NCBI RefSeq assembly: GCF_000470655.1
Contig: NC_021921.1
Location: forward strand, 62,001 to 126,000
Direction: 5' to 3'
DNA: 64,000 nt
Source of the DNA: Halorhabdus tiamatea SARL4B
Lineage (GTDB): Archaea; Halobacteriota; Halobacteria; Halobacteriales; Haloarculaceae
Made by a program: the position numbers and the translations under genes. Positions 60,530-64,000 of this stretch are shown piece by piece. Every line of letters starts with the position of its first letter. Within the stretch, counting starts at the first letter, position 1. The notes under the pieces are model-generated. The model was not told the origin of the DNA. It saw only the letters and a list, made by a program, of their open reading frames with translations, and made no database searches.

Positions 60530-60766
60530 ATGGAACAACAGATACAAATCTCGGATGATCTCGCCAGTCATATCAACAGGTTCGCGGCGGACAACGACAT
60601 TGGAGTTGACGACGCGTACGAGTTGCTCATCGCGGTCGGGTTCGAGACGATCGACGGGATCGCCTTCGACGTGTACGTGGAGGACGACCGACTGTTGTTC
60701 GAATGCCCGGCGTGTGGGGAAGCGTTCGAACATCCGGAGAGGGCCCTGTCACACACGTGTGAATAG
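60530..60766 (+). CDS. Small protein with C2H2-like zinc finger
   Basis: Seventy-eight residues. The N-terminal half has a ribbon-helix-helix-like pattern (IQISDDLASHINRFAADN); the C-terminus has CPACGEAFEHPERALSHTC, a zinc-finger pattern. It could be a DNA-binding regulator. Confidence 0.65.
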   Translation: MEQQIQISDDLASHINRFAADNDIGVDDAYELLIAVGFETIDGIAFDVYVEDDRLLFECPACGEAFEHPERALSHTCE

Positions 60767-60860
60767 GTAAGGCTCGATCGCTAAGTGATCAGTCTCTCCA
60801 CGTTCGGCCTTACTTCGAAGTAGCCACACTGTTTAGCAGCGTGGTGTCGTAGCAAGACGC

Positions 60861-61646
60861 ATGCTCTCGGCGTTCACGCCTGAATTGATCGTCGCTATGG
60901 CCGTCGTCATTGTCGTCGCCGGGGCGGTTAACGGCCTCGCTGGCTTTGGGTTCGCCCTCGTCGGAACGATGGCGCTGGCGACGGCCATCGACCCGACGAC
61001 GGCCGTCGTGTTCATGATCGCGCCGATTCTGGGCGTGAACCTCTCGCTGCTGGGCGACCTCTCGATCGAAGACCTCCAAACGTGCGGCCGTCGGTTCTGG
61101 CCGCTCATGCTCGCAGCGCTGGTCGGGACGATCACCGGTCTCGTCGTCCTCGACCGTGTCCCCCAGGGCCCACTGAAGCTCGGCCTGGGCGTCATCTCGC
61201 TGGGGTTCGTCCTCAGCACCCAGCGAATCGTTCCGATTCCGGGCCTCGATCGCGCCAAAGACGGCTGTTTCGTCGAATCGACCGCGGGCATGCTCGGCGT
61301 GGGTGCCGTCTCGGGCCTGCTCTTTGGTGGGACGAACGTCGGCGTCCAACTGGTCGCGTACCTGCGCAGCTGTAACCTCTCTCACGGCCTGTTCGTCGGC
61401 GTCGTCGCGATGGTCTTTCTGGGCCTTAACGGGATTCGGATCGGTGCTGCGGGTGCACTCGGACTTTACCCCAGCGCCGGACTCGCCGTTGCCTCGTTCG
61501 TTGCTGTCGTCCCGGCCGTCGCCGGCGTCGCCGTGGGGAAGCGACTGCGGACGGCTGTGGACGAACGCGAGCGCCGGATCGTGGTTCTGGCACTCCTGAC
61601 CGTGATCGGTGTTCGACTGGTTCTCGGTGGCCTGGGAATCGCCTAA
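60861..61646 (+). CDS. TauE/SafE-family transporter
   Basis: A 261-residue membrane protein with about eight helices. GAVNGLAGFGFALVGTMAL in the first repeat and GLLFGGTNVGVQLVAYL in the second are the paired family motifs. Members export sulfite, sulfoacetate or related anions; the substrate here is unknown. Confidence 0.8.
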   Translation: MLSAFTPELIVAMAVVIVVAGAVNGLAGFGFALVGTMALATAIDPTTAVVFMIAPILGVNLSLLGDLSIEDLQTCGRRFWPLMLAALVGTITGLVVLDRVPQGPLKLGLGVISLGFVLSTQRIVPIPGLDRAKDGCFVESTAGMLGVGAVSGLLFGGTNVGVQLVAYLRSCNLSHGLFVGVVAMVFLGLNGIRIGAAGALGLYPSAGLAVASFVAVVPAVAGVAVGKRLRTAVDERERRIVVLALLTVIGVRLVLGGLGIA

Positions 61647-61710
61647 GCAATCCTCCAAACCAACCCACTCCCAAGCAGTTACCGCAGGTGATGCAGAGAA
61701 GATGGCGAGA

Positions 61711-62487
61711 CTACGTCCGGGAACCGTCGAGACGCTCGTCGAGTTCGTTCGCCTGGCTGATGGCGTCGATGACCTTGCTCGCAAGCGCTTCGATGTCGTC
61801 CGCATAGGTCTGGGTCGTCTCGGCCATCGAATCGACACTTTCGGAGGTCTCGACCGCACTGTTGGCGATGGCGTCAAGATCCCCGACAGTTTCGGAAATG
61901 GACGCAGTCGCGCTCGCAGTCCTGTCATCGACGGTGTCGATGTGTTCGATGGTGTCGGTCGTTTCCTCACGAACGTCCGCGACGATCTCCTCGATACTCC
62001 CAGCGTGGCTCTGTGCTTCCTCTGCCAGGTTCTTGACCTCATCTGCGACAACGGCGAACCCCTCGCCGGCCTCGCCGACCCGGGCGGCCTCGATCGAGGC
62101 GTTCAGCGCCAGCATGTTCGTCTGGTCGGCAATCTCGTCGATGACGGCGACGATCTCGTCGATCTCGGACATCGTCTCCCGAAGTTGTTCGAGTTCTGCA
62201 CAGGCCGTGGCCGCCGCCTGCTGGGCGTCGCGTACGTCGGCGTGTGCCTCGTGGGCCGAGGACTGGGCGCGCTCTGCCAGGTCGGCCGTCTCCGAACTGG
62301 ACTCGTTGGCCTGTGCGGCGTTACGAGACAGCGAGTCGATAGCGTCGCTGGACTCGCTGAGTTCCGACCCGATGATAGATAGCAGTCGGGAGTGTTCCGT
62401 GGCGAGTTTGCCGAGACGGTCGTCGTCAATGCCCGCAGTGTGGCCCCTGTCATCAGCTGACGGGAGAGTCGCTCCTGGATCGCTCAT
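61711..62487 (-). CDS. Soluble methyl-accepting transducer
   Basis: A 258-residue protein made almost wholly of the coiled-coil signalling domain. The hairpin tip [36 protein letters not shown] is clearly present (about 120-155). There is no membrane segment or recognised sensor domain, so it likely senses a cytoplasmic signal or partners with another sensor. ATG 62487 is used; a longer frame to 62634 is not supported. Confidence 0.8.
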   Translation of the reverse strand: MSDPGATLPSADDRGHTAGIDDDRLGKLATEHSRLLSIIGSELSESSDAIDSLSRNAAQANESSSETADLAERAQSSAHEAHADVRDAQQAAATACAELEQLRETMSEIDEIVAVIDEIADQTNMLALNASIEAARVGEAGEGFAVVADEVKNLAEEAQSHAGSIEEIVADVREETTDTIEHIDTVDDRTASATASISETVGDLDAIANSAVETSESVDSMAETTQTYADDIEALASKVIDAISQANELDERLDGSRT

Positions 62488-62587
62488 CGACGCGCGCCTC
62501 CGATTCTCACGGGATTCAGGAACGTCGAACCGGGTAACCCGGACCTCAGTCCCGCTTTTATCTGCCGTGTGTGAACGTCCAACAGTA

Positions 62588-62701
62588 ATGTCCGACGACG
62601 AACACGCCTGCAAGTGCGGCGAGACGTTCGACACCCTCGATGAACTGAAAGCACACGCCGAGGAGAACCATCCCGACCGCTACGAGGAGAAGTTCGAGTA
62701 G
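62588..62701 (+). CDS. Very small zinc-finger protein
   Basis: Thirty-seven residues with [20 protein letters not shown] and a following His, a C2H2-like finger. CTTTTATC about 34 bases upstream is a TATA box consistent with a leaderless message. Such single-finger proteins are common in haloarchaea and generally regulatory. Confidence 0.65.
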   Translation: MSDDEHACKCGETFDTLDELKAHAEENHPDRYEEKFE

Positions 62702-62881
62702 ATCCCGAACAGTCGGCGTCGGAGTGTTCTTCTCGCTGGTGCCACTGGCCGGGGCGCATCACGCCCACCTCGTTCTGTGACGGTTGAAATGCATGAGCTA
62801 CCCGAACCGACGGTGAACGCCATTCTAAAGATGGCTCCGATGGGTAACTCGCCGACAGATCTCCGGTAACTATATAAGAGG

Positions 62882-63499
62882 TTACTGATCGTCGGCTCGC
62901 GCGCCGTCGAACTCTTCCCAGAAGACGGTGTCAAGCGACTCCTCGTGGTCGGCGTCGAGATACTCCGCCTTGGTGAGATTAGCTTCCTCAATGAGCGCGG
63001 CGGCTTCGCCGGCCCAGGCGTAAAAGCCCGTCAGCGTCTCACGGCGCATTTCGTCGAGATCCACCGAGTGAAACACGGAGACGAACCCGCCCCCCTCGCG
63101 GTTGAGCTGGGATTTCTGGAGCAAGCCCAGATCGACGAGCTCGTTCAGATACGACCGGATCGTACTCTCGTCGTAGTCCAGTTCAGCGGCCACCTCCGCC
63201 GGCGAGAGCGGTCCCTCGCCGATGACGCACAGACAGATGTCCAGGCCAGCCTTAGGAAGCCCGAAGGCGTCGAGCAGCACCTCCCTGATGTCCGGCGGCT
63301 CGATGTCCATCGTCGTCTCGGTGACGCGTTCCATCGGTTCGTCGTGGCAGGTCATGCCGCCCTCGCAGTCCTGCATCGAGAGGACGACGTTCCGGCAGTC
63401 GGTACAGCGATAGATCGCGTACGGACGGTCGCTAATGTCGCTGTTCTCGCCCATCTGGGAGCGAAACGCCATTGCTTCCTCGGAGTTTTTGTGACTCAT
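62882..63499 (-). CDS. Zinc-ribbon/winged-helix regulator
   Basis: A 205-residue protein. The N-terminus has CTDCRNVV and CEGGMTCHDEPME, a metal-binding ribbon. A winged helix follows (LSPAEVAAELDYDESTIRSYLNELVDLGLL, about 98-127), then a helical C-terminus. ATG 63499 is used; an inner ATG gives MGENSDISD. Likely a TrmB/ArsR-like regulator; its target is unknown. Confidence 0.7.
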   Translation of the reverse strand: MSHKNSEEAMAFRSQMGENSDISDRPYAIYRCTDCRNVVLSMQDCEGGMTCHDEPMERVTETTMDIEPPDIREVLLDAFGLPKAGLDICLCVIGEGPLSPAEVAAELDYDESTIRSYLNELVDLGLLQKSQLNREGGGFVSVFHSVDLDEMRRETLTGFYAWAGEAAALIEEANLTKAEYLDADHEESLDTVFWEEFDGARADDQ

Positions 63500-63561
63500 C
63501 GATCGTCTCAGCGTACCTATATCACTAAGTGGATCGCGTAAAGAGTTTTCGTGCACATCGG

Positions 63562-63822
63562 TCAGCCGGAGTCCTTGGTATCGACAATTATCGGCCCGCA
63601 TTCGACATCGAGTTCAAGGAACTCCCGACCGGTCACCGTCGGTCGATATCCGTCATCGACGACGGCGAGTAACTCACAGTCGACCAGTTGGCGAAATCTC
63701 GTCGCGATCGCAGCCTTGGAACGGTCAAGATTCCCCGTGATAGCCGCTGGAGTGACTGGCTGGTTGGTGCTGTCGAAATATTCGACGGCAGCAGCCAGTA
63801 CCGGGCAGTTTTCGTGTTGCAT
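63562..63822 (-). CDS. Small winged-helix protein
   Basis: Eighty-six residues with a winged-helix pattern (VTPAAITGNLDRSKAAIATRFRQLVDCELL, then a wing GYRPTVTGREFLEL). Similar proteins occur singly in haloarchaea. No further function can be given. Confidence 0.7.
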   Translation of the reverse strand: MQHENCPVLAAAVEYFDSTNQPVTPAAITGNLDRSKAAIATRFRQLVDCELLAVVDDGYRPTVTGREFLELDVECGPIIVDTKDSG

Positions 63823-63883
63823 TAGCGGTCTCTAGTGTAAGCCATTGGTCGTGGGCAGTAGCTATCGTTTGTCAGCTGTCCAC

Positions 63884-64000
63884 TTAGACGACACCCGCGC
63901 CGAGGATGCCCCCGAGGATGACCCCGTAGACCAGATGGAAGAAGAGGAACAACCCGACATCCTTCGGCTCGGGATCCAGCGCGAGGACGACATTCATCCA
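63884..64000 (-). CDS. Membrane protein C-terminus, partial
   Basis: Thirty-eight residues at the right edge, ending in GLFLFFHLVYGVILGGILGAGVV. It is the last helix of a probable membrane protein whose start lies beyond the window. Family unknown. Confidence 0.5.
   Translation of the reverse strand, partial: WMNVVLALDPEPKDVGLFLFFHLVYGVILGGILGAGVV

Noticed and set aside
60810-62051. A 413-codon minus-strand open frame
   Set aside because: It covers the TauE/SafE gene and part of the transducer gene in other frames; composition is that of a GC-rich shadow.

Overview
The window is haloarchaeal (class Halobacteria): acidic, Asp/Glu-rich proteins, high GC, TATA-box promoters close to the start codon, archaeal TBP, a bacterio-opsin-activator-type HTH gene, Tat-type lipoproteins and many small CxxC proteins. 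No genus can be named from what is here.

Positions 1 to about 32,650 are an integrated mobile element, most likely a provirus or virus-like plasmid, whose left end lies outside the window. Its right end carries a tyrosine integrase (31165-32253) and a tRNA-3'-end-like sequence near 32,640. Most element genes are on the minus strand, are small, and start about 27-31 bases after a repeated signal (CGTATCTGTC, then a TTAYCC-like box). The element also carries its own TATA-binding protein with an altered N-terminal lobe (5206-5754). The plus-strand genes look like cargo: a fused type IIG restriction-modification enzyme, a PIN-like protein, AbrB-type regulators, two serine recombinases and a HEPN (ApeA-like) protein. 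One minus-strand operon (12944-16004; cytosine methyltransferase, HNH nuclease and four unknown proteins) has a tRNA-like minihelix in each of four successive gene junctions. At 18322-18465 nested inverted repeats surround an AT-rich core, a candidate origin. From 20.7 to 30.5 kb lie a TatA-containing membrane-protein operon and a morphogenesis-like operon: P-loop ATPase, multi-span envelope protein, two Tat-exported proteins with C-terminal anchors, a Sec-exported Ig-like protein and small membrane proteins.

From about 32.65 kb the sequence is chromosome-like. First comes an unstable strip: a 150-bp repeat in two copies (one broken by an 80-bp MITE), a decayed bat-gene fragment, an oleate hydratase, a bat-type regulator and a CobQ/BioD-like ATPase. 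Next is a mercury-type flavoprotein reductase (merA-like) beside a divergent HxlR regulator.

Positions 40.8-52.6 kb hold a complete carbon-phosphorus lyase system: phnGHIJKLM plus a TIM-barrel gene on the minus strand, and the phnD-phnC-phnE transporter divergently on the plus strand. Two PhoU-domain regulators follow. A 14-base sequence is shared by the phnG promoter and the regulator intergenic region.

The last part has a histidine kinase gene split by an ISH8-like IS4-family insertion (54591-55993, 10-bp target duplication), an intact PAS histidine kinase, an MFS transporter, a TauE/SafE transporter, a soluble chemotaxis-type transducer and several small zinc-finger or winged-helix proteins.
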